19,527 nucleotides of DNA from the NCBI GenBank assembly GCA_035411425.1, contig DAONSX010000044.1, positions 1-19,527 of the forward strand, in the 5' to 3' direction. Below are positions 7,582 to 14,960 of the stretch, in pieces. Position 1 is the stretch's first letter. Each line of letters begins with the position of its first letter. The notes beneath the pieces are model-generated. The model ran no database searches, was not told the DNA's origin, and saw only the letters and a list, made by a program, of their open reading frames with translations. Made by a program: the position numbers and the translations under genes. The DNA is from TTA-H9 sp002071415. Lineage in GTDB: Bacteria > Bacteroidota > Bacteroidia > Bacteroidales > TTA-H9.

Positions 7582-8802
7582 GTGAAACTGGATGTAAATG
7601 CCGTCAGAAATGATTTCCCTATACTTCAGCAAAAGATTTATGGAAAGCCATTAATCTATCTCGATAATGCAGCCACCACACAAAAGCCAAATGCGGTTAT
7701 GCAGGCCATTGTTCGTTATTATGAGACTCTAAACAGCAATGTGCACCGTGGAAATCATCTGTTAAGCATTCAGGCAACGGATGCAATGGAAAGAGCCCGA
7801 AATAGGATTGCTTCATTTATCCATGCACCTCATCCCGAAGAAATTATTTTTACGCGCGGCACTACCGAATCGATCAATTTAGTGGCTCAAGGATTTGCCA
7901 GTTCACTGCTTCAACCAGGCGACGAAGTAATTATCTCCGCCCTCGAACATCATTCGAACCTCGTCCCTTGGCAACAGGCTTGCTTACGTACGGGTGCACA
8001 ACTAAAAATCATTCCTCTCGACGAATCCGGCCAAATACGGCTCGGGGATTTTCGCAACCTCCTTTCCGAGAAAACCCGCATCGTGGCGATAGCTCATGTG
8101 TCTAATGTTTTAGGAACGATTCTGCCTGTCCAGGATATCATTGATCTGGCTCATCGACGCGGCATTCCAGTATTAATAGATGGTGCTCAGGCTGTGCAGC
8201 ATCTTCCTATAGATGTAAGCCAACTCGGTTGCGATTTTTATGCCTTTTCCGGGCATAAAATTTATGGTCCTACGGGAATTGGAATCCTTTACGGAAAAGG
8301 ATCGTGGCTCGAAAAGATTCCTCCGTTTCAATTTGGCGGTGAAATGATCGAAATCGTTAGTTTCGAAAAAACCACGTTCAACGAGATACCTTTTAAGTTC
8401 GAGGCCGGCACCCCTAACGTGGAAGGTATCATCGGCCTTGCCGCCGCACTTGATTATCTCTGCCAGATTGGACTCGAAAGCATTTTTAAATATGAAACTG
8501 AACTTTTCGAATATGCCCTCCATAAGTTGAGCCGATTGGATGACGTTCGAATCATTGGGCGGGCAAAAGACCGGTGTTCGGTCATCTCATTTCTGCTCGA
8601 TCATATTCATCCTTACGACACAGGCACCTTGCTCGACCAAATGGGTATAGCCGTGCGTTCAGGAAATCATTGCGCTCAGCCTTTGATCGACCTCCTGAAC
8701 CTTCCTGGAACTGTCAGAGTTTCATTATCATTTTACAATACAAGAGAAGAAATCGACATTTTAATTACAGCCCTGCAAAAGGTGAAAGACATTTTTCAGT
8801 AA
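7582..8802 (+). CDS. sufS: PLP-dependent cysteine desulfurase SufS
   Basis: A 406-residue group II cysteine desulfurase that strips sulfur from L-cysteine as an enzyme-bound persulfide. PLP-binding K226 lies in SGHKIYGPTGIG, H123 (stacking on PLP) in EHHSNLVPW, and catalytic C364 in RSGNHCAQPL; all three fall at exactly the E. coli SufS residue numbers. The start is GTG at 7582: the first residues (KLDVNAVRNDFPIL) align with the family N-terminus and there is no in-frame ATG before the conserved region. Group II enzymes are slow without a SufE-type acceptor, and sufE is the next gene, 13 nt on. Confidence 0.96.
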   Translation: MKLDVNAVRNDFPILQQKIYGKPLIYLDNAATTQKPNAVMQAIVRYYETLNSNVHRGNHLLSIQATDAMERARNRIASFIHAPHPEEIIFTRGTTESINLVAQGFASSLLQPGDEVIISALEHHSNLVPWQQACLRTGAQLKIIPLDESGQIRLGDFRNLLSEKTRIVAIAHVSNVLGTILPVQDIIDLAHRRGIPVLIDGAQAVQHLPIDVSQLGCDFYAFSGHKIYGPTGIGILYGKGSWLEKIPPFQFGGEMIEIVSFEKTTFNEIPFKFEAGTPNVEGIIGLAAALDYLCQIGLESIFKYETELFEYALHKLSRLDDVRIIGRAKDRCSVISFLLDHIHPYDTGTLLDQMGIAVRSGNHCAQPLIDLLNLPGTVRVSLSFYNTREEIDILITALQKVKDIFQ

Positions 8803-8815
8803 AAACTATTTATCC

Positions 8816-9253
8816 ATGCAAAGTATTCAAGAAAAAGCCGATCAGATAGTCAAAGAACTCAATCAGTTTGATGATTGGCTCGATAAATATCAATATTTGA
8901 TCGAGAAGGGGAAGGAACTTTATGCTGCAGGGTCCGAAATTAAAAACGATACAAATCTGATTTCGGGATGTCAGTCGAAAGTGTGGCTAGTTTCAGAATA
9001 CCGCGACGGAAGACTCTATTTTAAGGGTGAAAGCGACGCCCTGATTACACGTGGCCTCGTCAGTATGGTCATTCAGGTTTTTTCGGGCAGTACTCCCGAC
9101 GAGATTCTTTCGTTCGAACCTAAATTTATTGAAGAAGCCGGCCTAAGTCAACACCTTTCCCCTAGTCGCAACAACGGTCTTCTTTCGATAATAAAGCAAA
9201 TCAAGCTTTATGCTTTTGCATGGAAAATAAAAAATAACTATCAAAATAAATAA
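8816..9253 (+). CDS. sufE: Sulfur acceptor protein SufE
   Basis: A 145-residue SufE, which takes the persulfide from SufS and passes it to SufB. The acceptor cysteine is C52 in LISGCQSKVWL, one position from E. coli SufE C51, and the family phrases YLIEKGKEL (27-35) and RGLVSMVIQVFSG are present. Its length is close to that of E. coli SufE (138). It starts 13 nt after sufS and ends one base before the next gene, so translation of the last three suf genes is probably coupled. Confidence 0.95.
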   Translation: MQSIQEKADQIVKELNQFDDWLDKYQYLIEKGKELYAAGSEIKNDTNLISGCQSKVWLVSEYRDGRLYFKGESDALITRGLVSMVIQVFSGSTPDEILSFEPKFIEEAGLSQHLSPSRNNGLLSIIKQIKLYAFAWKIKNNYQNK

Positions 9254-9254
9254 T

Positions 9255-9578
9255 ATGAACGATTCTATTGGGAAAAGCCAGCTAACGGAGGAAATCATCA
9301 AGGAGCTGAAAATATTGTATGATCCCGAAATACCGATCAACATCTATGATCTTGGCATGATTTACGATGTCGAGATCGACGACGATAATAACGTACGCAT
9401 TCTGATGACGCTTACGGCTCCTAACTGCCCTGTAGCCGAATCATTGCCTGCGGATGTAAAAAAAGCAGTTGAAAACATCAAGGGCGTGAAAAGTTGCCAT
9501 GTAGAAGTTACCTTTGATCCACCCTGGGATCAAAGCATGATAAGTGATGCTGCTCTGCTCGAGCTTGGGCTTCTTTAA
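9255..9578 (+). CDS. sufT: SufT / MIP18-family (DUF59) Fe-S maturation protein
   Basis: A 107-residue single-domain DUF59 protein. Family marks are DPEIP at 23-27, IYDLGMIYDVEI at 30-41, LTAPNCPVAE around C58 at 53-62, and FDPPWDQSMIS at 87-97 with the ending LELGLL. Stand-alone SufT proteins assist maturation of Fe-S proteins; the eukaryotic relative MIP18 (CIAO2) works in cytosolic cluster targeting. The related PaaD of phenylacetate degradation is longer and sits with paa genes, so context favours SufT. One base separates it from sufE. It is the last gene of the suf operon as I read it; a 93-nt gap with a promoter-like site follows. Confidence 0.9.
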   Translation: MNDSIGKSQLTEEIIKELKILYDPEIPINIYDLGMIYDVEIDDDNNVRILMTLTAPNCPVAESLPADVKKAVENIKGVKSCHVEVTFDPPWDQSMISDAALLELGLL

Positions 9579-9607
9579 TTGCTTTGTCTATTCTTTCTTT
9601 TCGTTAT

Positions 9608-9642
9608 TTTGTAAACCTAAAAGGTTTGTAAGTGTAATTTTG
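9608..9642 (+). promoter_or_regulatory. Candidate promoter for dxs (-33 TTTG, -7 TAATTTTG)
   Basis: TTTG at 9608-9611 and TAATTTTG at 9635-9642 are separated by 23 nt, at the long end of the Bacteroidota spacing. The -7 box ends 29 nt before the dxs ATG. This is the best two-part promoter in the window. It suggests that dxs can be transcribed separately from the suf genes, although read-through is also possible because no strong terminator lies between. Confidence 0.55.
9613..9627. repeat. Inverted repeat inside the dxs promoter spacer
   Basis: AAACCT at 9613-9618 and AGGTTT at 9622-9627 form a perfect 6-bp inverted repeat with a 3-nt spacer, exactly between the putative -33 and -7 boxes. 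It could be an operator half-site pair or a small hairpin at the end of the suf transcript. There is no T-run immediately after it, so a terminator role is doubtful. Confidence 0.4.
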
Positions 9643-9671
9643 CAATCTAAAGATTTTGTTGGAATATTGAG

Positions 9672-11570
9672 ATGGAATATAGTATTGGACCCCATCTGGC
9701 TAAGATAAATTCGCCCGAAGAATTGCGCATGCTTCCCGAAGATAAACTGCCCGAGCTGTGCCAGGAAATCAGGGATTACATTATAGAAGTAATGTCGTCT
9801 AATCCTGGGCATCTGGCGGCAAGTCTCGGAGCCGTTGAGTTGGCAGTAGCCATTCATTATGTTTTTAATACTCCTTCCGATAAATTGATCTGGGACGTCG
9901 GGCATCAGGCTTATGCTCATAAAATCATTACCGGCCGTCGCGATCAATTTCCGAACAACAGAACTTATGGCGGTATAAGTGGTTTTCCCCGGATGGAAGA
10001 AAGTGAATACGATGCCTTTGGGACAGGGCATTCTTCGACCAGTATCTCGGCTGCTCTTGGAATGGCTATTGCTGCAAAACTTCGAGGTGACGCACGCCTT
10101 CAGCATATAGCCGTGATCGGCGATGGTGCCATGACTGCAGGAATGGCCTTTGAAGCTATGAATCACGCCGGAAGCACCCGAGCAAACATTCTGATCATCC
10201 TCAACGACAATGGCATTGCGATTGATAGAAACATCGGAGCACTGAAGGAATATCTCGCTCAATTCACTGCCTCACAGACTTATAATAAGTTTAGAAACAG
10301 GATTTGGAACCTATTGGGCGGAGATAGTAAATATGGCACGAATACTCGCCACATCGTCAAACAGGTAGGTAATGCTCTGAAATCATCTCTTTTGAACCGC
10401 AGCAATCTTTTCGAGGCTATGGGATTCAGATATTTTGGTCCGGTCGATGGACACGACGTGGTAAAATTATCACATTTACTCCATGATTTAAAAAATATTC
10501 CAGGACCTAAACTATTGCATGTAATCACAAAAAAGGGCAAAGGACTCGAAAAGGCAGAATTAGATCCTACTACTTATCATTCCCCAGGGACATTCAACAA
10601 GGAAACCGGCGAGCTCGATAAATCGAGCTGCGAGGAAAAACTACCCCCTAAATATCAAAATGTATTCGGAAAGACTATCATCGAACTTGCCCGCAACAAT
10701 CCCCGAATTGTAGGGATTACGCCTGCCATGTCTACGGGTTGCTCTCTCAACTTGATGATGGAAGTAATGCCCGAAAGAACTTTCGATGTCGGCATAGCCG
10801 AACAACATGCCGTTACGTTTTCGGCAGGGCTTGCTGCTGCTGGTATGATTCCTTTCTGCAATATCTATTCTTCGTTTATGCAAAGAGCTTTCGATCAGGC
10901 AATTCATGATGTTTGTCTGCAAAAACTCCATGTGGTTTTTTGTCTTGATAGAGCTGGAATAGTAGGTGAAGACGGAGCAACGCATCATGGAGCCTTCGAT
11001 CTGGCCTATTTTAGAACAATTCCCAATCTCATCGTTTCTGCACCCTTAAACGAAAAAGAACTTCGCAACATGATGTACACAGCTCAACTCAATGGAATAG
11101 GCCCTTTTTCTATCAGATATCCGCGAGGCCGCGGAGTATTAAACGAATGGAGAACCCCTTTCGAAGCCATACCCATTGGGAAAGGTCAAAAACTAAAAGA
11201 TGGTACACACCTCGCCGTTCTTTCTATCGGACATATTGGAAATATTGCTTCTGAAGCTATCGCTATGCTTCAAAATGAAGGAATCGATTGTGCCCATTAT
11301 GATATGCGATTCTTGAAACCTATCGATGAAGATTTGCTTCATGAAGTTTTTACCAAATTTAAAAAAGTCATAACCATCGAAGATGGCACAGTCGTTGGTG
11401 GGCTGGGAAGCGCAGTACTCGAATTTATGAACGATTATGGATATAAGGCCCAGCTTAAACGGCTCGGTATTCCCGATCGCTTCATCAGCCATGGCACCAT
11501 CGAACAATTGCAGAAAGAGTGTGGCTACGACAAGGAAGGCATCATCAAAGCCGTGAAAGAAATGATGTAA
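9672..11570 (+). CDS. dxs: 1-deoxy-D-xylulose-5-phosphate synthase
   Basis: A 632-residue thiamine diphosphate enzyme that condenses pyruvate and glyceraldehyde 3-phosphate, the first committed step of the MEP isoprenoid pathway in the cytoplasm. The ThDP/Mg motif runs from GDGAMTAG (150-157) to LNDNG (N178-N180). The N-terminal substrate region has SNPGHLAASLGAVEL and WDVGHQAYAHKI, and the catalytic glutamate that activates ThDP is E377 in VGIAEQHAVTFSAG (E. coli E370). The C-terminal transketolase domain is complete, and length matches the family (about 620-640). The gene lies 93 nt after sufT; the later MEP enzymes IspG and IspH need 4Fe-4S clusters, which may explain the proximity. Confidence 0.97.
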   Translation: MEYSIGPHLAKINSPEELRMLPEDKLPELCQEIRDYIIEVMSSNPGHLAASLGAVELAVAIHYVFNTPSDKLIWDVGHQAYAHKIITGRRDQFPNNRTYGGISGFPRMEESEYDAFGTGHSSTSISAALGMAIAAKLRGDARLQHIAVIGDGAMTAGMAFEAMNHAGSTRANILIILNDNGIAIDRNIGALKEYLAQFTASQTYNKFRNRIWNLLGGDSKYGTNTRHIVKQVGNALKSSLLNRSNLFEAMGFRYFGPVDGHDVVKLSHLLHDLKNIPGPKLLHVITKKGKGLEKAELDPTTYHSPGTFNKETGELDKSSCEEKLPPKYQNVFGKTIIELARNNPRIVGITPAMSTGCSLNLMMEVMPERTFDVGIAEQHAVTFSAGLAAAGMIPFCNIYSSFMQRAFDQAIHDVCLQKLHVVFCLDRAGIVGEDGATHHGAFDLAYFRTIPNLIVSAPLNEKELRNMMYTAQLNGIGPFSIRYPRGRGVLNEWRTPFEAIPIGKGQKLKDGTHLAVLSIGHIGNIASEAIAMLQNEGIDCAHYDMRFLKPIDEDLLHEVFTKFKKVITIEDGTVVGGLGSAVLEFMNDYGYKAQLKRLGIPDRFISHGTIEQLQKECGYDKEGIIKAVKEMM

Positions 11571-11700
11571 ATGTTCTATCGCCATTTCCCTCGTTTACTG
11601 AGTTTAGCTGAGCATTGCGTGAAATGTGAGGAATAAGGAAGGAAAGAATCAAGTTGGAGTGGAAGTTTAGTAAAGCCCAGTTGGCCAAAGAGATGAGTAA

Positions 11701-11731
11701 ACCAAGAGAGTGGGGAACGAGGCGACTTGGT
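11701..11731 (+). terminator. Weak terminator-like inverted repeat after dxs
   Basis: ACCAAG at 11701-11706 pairs with CTTGGT at 11726-11731, followed by CTTTTCTATAACTTTTT. The stem is only 6 bp and the loop 19 nt, so this is a weak candidate for ending dxs transcription ahead of the convergent radical SAM genes. Nothing better is visible in the 166-nt gap. Confidence 0.2.
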
Positions 11732-11736
11732 CTTTT

Positions 11737-13128
11737 CTATAACTTTTTACGAAAAAATGGAAATGGATCGAGAAGAAAGTTGCTTGCCTTTTTCCCATCG
11801 TGAATATACATGTTACGATAGTTCCAATTGCTCATGTAACTCCAATAGGCGGTAATAATACTTTTCAACCTCCAAATCGACCTGAAAAATTTTTGTCGGA
11901 GGAACGTAGGTTCATAAATCCGTCGATATACCCTTTGCATTTCTGTTTCAAACTCTTGCTTGGCCATCATTGGTAGACTGTGAACAATTTCCCAGTAATC
12001 ATAACGTTGCCAGTCATCAGGATAATTTTTCAAGATAATACGGTTTTCAGCCATTAATTTATGATAAAGCCGTGTTCCTGGTAATGGGGTTACGATGCTG
12101 GTTTGAATGGAGTCGGCTTGAGAATGACGAATATACTCGACTCTCTGTTGCATTTTTTCGGCTGTATCCGAGTCCCAACCGAACATAAAGCCTGCAATCA
12201 CTGCTATACCGTGTTGATGAACTTTTTGAAAAACTTTTTCATAGGATGAAACCCCATATTTGAGGTTGATGCGTTTATTCGATTCCCGGAGTCCGTCTTC
12301 TGCTTCACTTTCTACTCCAATGAAGATCATTCGACAGCCACTTCGGGCTGCCCATTTGAGAACTTCGGGATTATCGGCAAGATTAATGGATGCCTGACTA
12401 ATCCAGTTTTTTTTAATTCTGCGTTCGATGATTCTTCTGAATAGCTCTATGGCTCTTTCCTGATGTTCTTTGGTGATGCCAACAATATTATCGTCGAGAA
12501 AGAAGACATTATTTTGAGGAATTTCTTCTAATTCGTCCAATACTTCTTCGATAGGGCGCATTCTATACTTGCGTCCATTGAAAGCCGATACGGAACAAAA
12601 ACTACAATCGAAAGGGCAGCCACGAGTGGTTTGAATGGAAGCAAATACATAACCCGGGTGGAACAAATCGCGCCGTGGCTTCGGGCTATTGATCATTTCG
12701 AGTAGTTCTCCCTTATATATGCGTTGAATACATCCGGCTTCAAAGTCGGAGATTACTTTTGGCCATACACTCTCAGCCTCTCCAATTACCACTGTATCCA
12801 CACATTGCAGAGCTTCATCAGGCATCATGCTGGCATGTATTCCGCCAATAACCGTGTGTATACCCTTCTCCCTGTAAATTCGAGCAATTTCGTAAGCCCG
12901 TGTAACTGTGCTCGAAAATGCGGTAATCCCGACCAGATCGGCAGGGTAATACTTGAAAGAACGAAAATTTTCATCTATCAGCTTCACTTTCCAGTGAGGG
13001 GGAGTTAAGGCGGCAATAATTCCTAAACTCAGCGGTTGATATTTTGTATCGCGATTCGATAAAAATCCTTTCCTGAGCGGATTGGCTGGATAAACCAGCA
13101 ATAGGGTGGGGCGATCTTTATCGTTCAT
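11737..13128 (-). CDS. Cobalamin-binding-domain radical SAM protein (downstream paralog)
   Basis: About 463 residues. An N-terminal Rossmann-like B12-binding domain (about 8-140) carries the phrases SLGIIAALTP, DLVGITAFSST, GGIHASMMPDEAL and VVIGEAESVWP. The radical SAM domain follows with the 4Fe-4S motif CPFDCSFC (C171, C175, C178) and runs through ITPLPGTRLYHKL to about 350. A C-terminal region of the DUF4070 kind includes WNYRNMYIH. The classical DxHxxG cobalamin ligand is not evident, so base-off binding is likely. Relatives with this architecture include methylases such as HpnP, but the substrate here is unknown. ATG at 13126-13128 is preferred; a TTG at 13134, two codons earlier, would overlap the upstream TGA. 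It follows its paralog directly and is probably translationally coupled to it. Confidence 0.85.
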   Translation of the reverse strand: MNDKDRPTLLLVYPANPLRKGFLSNRDTKYQPLSLGIIAALTPPHWKVKLIDENFRSFKYYPADLVGITAFSSTVTRAYEIARIYREKGIHTVIGGIHASMMPDEALQCVDTVVIGEAESVWPKVISDFEAGCIQRIYKGELLEMINSPKPRRDLFHPGYVFASIQTTRGCPFDCSFCSVSAFNGRKYRMRPIEEVLDELEEIPQNNVFFLDDNIVGITKEHQERAIELFRRIIERRIKKNWISQASINLADNPEVLKWAARSGCRMIFIGVESEAEDGLRESNKRINLKYGVSSYEKVFQKVHQHGIAVIAGFMFGWDSDTAEKMQQRVEYIRHSQADSIQTSIVTPLPGTRLYHKLMAENRIILKNYPDDWQRYDYWEIVHSLPMMAKQEFETEMQRVYRRIYEPTFLRQKFFRSIWRLKSIITAYWSYMSNWNYRNMYIHDGKKASNFLLDPFPFFRKKL

Positions 13129-13130
13129 TT

Positions 13131-14513
13131 TCAATGAATATAATCAGCTTCTGAAGAAGTGTTTTGGATATCATGGCCAACGGCTGGAGGCTCTTCCATG
13201 GAAACTGCCCTGTAGTTGAGGTTGCTGTTCCATGCCCAAACTGAAGTTCTTAAGTTTTTAGTATTCCAGAGTGTACGCAGAAATTTCATTCTCAATGTTT
13301 TCAACGAGAAAATTTTTTGGTAAGCCATCCAAAGGTTATCGGCAAGTTCATGAGCTTGCATCTCTGCCGGCCGAAAAACTACGTCGGAAAAATGAAAGTA
13401 TTTCCACGAATGGGGAGGATGATTGGCCAGAATCCTGTTTTCTTGCTGAAGTCGTTTAAAAAGACGGGTTCCTGGCAATGGAGTTATGGCACTGGCCTGC
13501 ACCACATCTACCGAGGAATGGACTATGAATTTGGTACGGGCTTGAAGCGAGGAAGGTGTGTCAGAGTCCATGCCATAGATAAAGGCGCCTAAAACGGCTA
13601 TTCCTGCCTGATGTATTGTCCGAAAAGCATGCTTGTAAGTTTTGGTCCCTAAGGTTAAATTTACATGTTTATTTGTATCACGAAGGGCATTTTCGTTCTC
13701 GGCTTCGATACCAATCAACAACATTTTACATCCGCTGCGCGCTGCCAGTTTCAAAAGTTCTGGATTTTGCGAAATGTTTAAGCTTGCCTGCGCAAACCAT
13801 TCTTTTTTTAATCCTCTGCGTATCATTCCTTCGAACAGCTCTTGTGCGTGCTTTTCGGATGCCTTGCTATAACCGGTAATGTTGTCATCTACGAAATAAA
13901 TAAGTTTTTGTGGTAGAGCCTCCATTTCATCCAGTATGGCCTCTACGGGTCGCAGCCGGTAGCTATGGCCGTTGAAAACCGGTACCGAACAGAAATCACA
14001 ATCCATGGGGCAGCCACGGCTGGTTTGAATACTGGCGAATAGGTAAGAAGGATGAAAGAGGTCGTGTCGTGGAATGGGGCATTGTGAAAGATCGGCATGT
14101 GGGCCGCGATAGATTCTTTGAAGCCGTCCCGCTTCAAAATCACTCATAACGTTTGGCCATGAAGTTTCTGCTTCCCCAATTACCACGGCATCACCATACT
14201 GGAGAGCTTCATCCGGAAGCATTGAAACATGAATGCCTCCAAAAACCACTGGAATTCCCTTTCCACGATAAACTGCGGCGATTTCATAGGCGCGTTGAGC
14301 AGTGGAAGTAAATGTTGTAATGCCTACAAGATCAGCTTCGCGAAAACGAAATGGTTTAATATTCTCATCCAGAATAATAATTTTCCAATTAGGAGGTGTT
14401 AAAGCAGCAATAATCCCCAATCCGAGTGGCACCTGACGAGATTGCTGGCGCAAGGCAAATCCTCGCCTGTACTGATTGGAAGGATTAATCAAGATTAAAG
14501 TCTTCTTATTCAA
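13131..14513 (-). CDS. Cobalamin-binding-domain radical SAM protein (upstream paralog)
   Basis: A 460-residue paralog of the next gene with the same domain order: B12-binding domain about 5-135 (GLGIIAALTPPNW, GGIHVSMLPDEAL, VVIGEAETSWP), radical SAM motif CPMDCDFC (C168, C172, C175) inside the shared phrase FASIQTSRGC, then a DUF4070-like C-terminus ending around NSNLNYRAVS. The start is TTG at 14511-14513: the frame has a stop two codons earlier and no ATG before the conserved first strand TLILINPSN, so TTG is the only sensible initiator. The tandem pair looks like a duplication whose copies have since diverged. They may act in sequence or on different positions of one substrate. The chemistry is not predictable from sequence; methylation is the commonest for this group. 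Confidence 0.85.
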   Translation of the reverse strand: MNKKTLILINPSNQYRRGFALRQQSRQVPLGLGIIAALTPPNWKIIILDENIKPFRFREADLVGITTFTSTAQRAYEIAAVYRGKGIPVVFGGIHVSMLPDEALQYGDAVVIGEAETSWPNVMSDFEAGRLQRIYRGPHADLSQCPIPRHDLFHPSYLFASIQTSRGCPMDCDFCSVPVFNGHSYRLRPVEAILDEMEALPQKLIYFVDDNITGYSKASEKHAQELFEGMIRRGLKKEWFAQASLNISQNPELLKLAARSGCKMLLIGIEAENENALRDTNKHVNLTLGTKTYKHAFRTIHQAGIAVLGAFIYGMDSDTPSSLQARTKFIVHSSVDVVQASAITPLPGTRLFKRLQQENRILANHPPHSWKYFHFSDVVFRPAEMQAHELADNLWMAYQKIFSLKTLRMKFLRTLWNTKNLRTSVWAWNSNLNYRAVSMEEPPAVGHDIQNTSSEADYIH

Positions 14514-14539
14514 CGATTAAATGAAAATATTACGACCGC

Positions 14540-14547
14540 TAAAATTA
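14540..14547 (-). promoter_or_regulatory. Possible -7 element for the radical SAM pair
   Basis: On the minus strand this reads TAATTTTA, a 7/8 match to the TAATTTTG boxes elsewhere in the window, ending 26 nt before the TTG start. The mismatch falls in the conserved final G, so confidence is low. Confidence 0.3.
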
Positions 14548-14670
14548 CGATAATTTATAAAGATGAGTCGGTGGAGTATTTTCTAATAAGGGAGCATTGG
14601 CATGGCTACAGCAAATAGTGTTGTATTCATCCTTCATTGTGAGGAATAAGAGTAATCTTGATAAAAACCT

Positions 14671-14678
14671 TAAATTTG
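14671..14678 (+). promoter_or_regulatory. Candidate -7 promoter element for the ACP-led operon
   Basis: TAAATTTG is an exact TAnnTTTG match ending 23 nt before the ACP ATG at 14702. There is no TTTG at the expected -33 distance. It would drive the five-gene operon from 14702 to 18401 and points away from the radical SAM genes. Confidence 0.45.
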
Positions 14679-14701
14679 CCAACCAATTTAATTTTCTCAC
14701 G

Positions 14702-14944
14702 ATGGCTTTGAATATACATGATTTTATAGAAAGAATCGAAGACGAATTCGATGAACTCGAGCCAGGCAAATTGAAACCCGATAGTGTGTTTCGTCAGATG
14801 TTCGATTGGAATTCGATCAATGCATTGGTACTCATTGCAATGGTAAAGACCGAATACAATGTAACCATTAATGCAGATGATCTTGCTAAATCGAAGACTG
14901 TAAGAGATGTTTTCAAGATTATCGAAACGCGATATCATGAATAG
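14702..14944 (+). CDS. Dedicated acyl carrier protein
   Basis: An 80-residue acidic four-helix carrier protein. S38 in FDWNSINALVL, at the start of helix II, is the expected 4'-phosphopantetheine site; asparagine replaces the usual aspartate of the DS motif, as is tolerated in carrier proteins of secondary or glycan pathways. The open frame extends upstream to 14597, but the ATG at 14702 gives a normal ACP N-terminus (ALNIHDFIERIEDEF) and fits the promoter box. Being followed 16 nt later by a ketoacyl synthase III and then a reductase, it is probably not the housekeeping AcpP but a carrier for one short acyl chain. Confidence 0.85.
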   Translation: MALNIHDFIERIEDEFDELEPGKLKPDSVFRQMFDWNSINALVLIAMVKTEYNVTINADDLAKSKTVRDVFKIIETRYHE

Positions 14945-14960
14945 TTAATAATTTTAATGA

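Noticed and set aside
9588..10262. 224-codon open frame antisense to dxs
   Set aside because: It lies opposite the highly conserved N-terminal half of dxs, has no recognisable domain, and its composition follows the opposite codons.
11571..11636. 21-codon frame starting directly after the dxs stop, with a CVKC motif
   Set aside because: Too short to judge, no ribosome site and no context; likely chance.
11637..11798. Open plus-strand stretch of about 50 codons between dxs and the radical SAM gene
   Set aside because: Basic, low-information peptide without a good start, partly overlapping the radical SAM 3' end; no family resemblance.
13317..13879. Plus-strand frames opposite the upstream radical SAM gene
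   Set aside because: Several overlapping frames in this stretch all mirror conserved radical SAM sequence and resemble no protein I recognise.
14514..14701. Cobalamin riboswitch ahead of the B12-dependent radical SAM genes
   Set aside because: The divergent gap is under 190 nt, shared with the ACP promoter, and shows no B12-box-like or multi-stem conserved structure.
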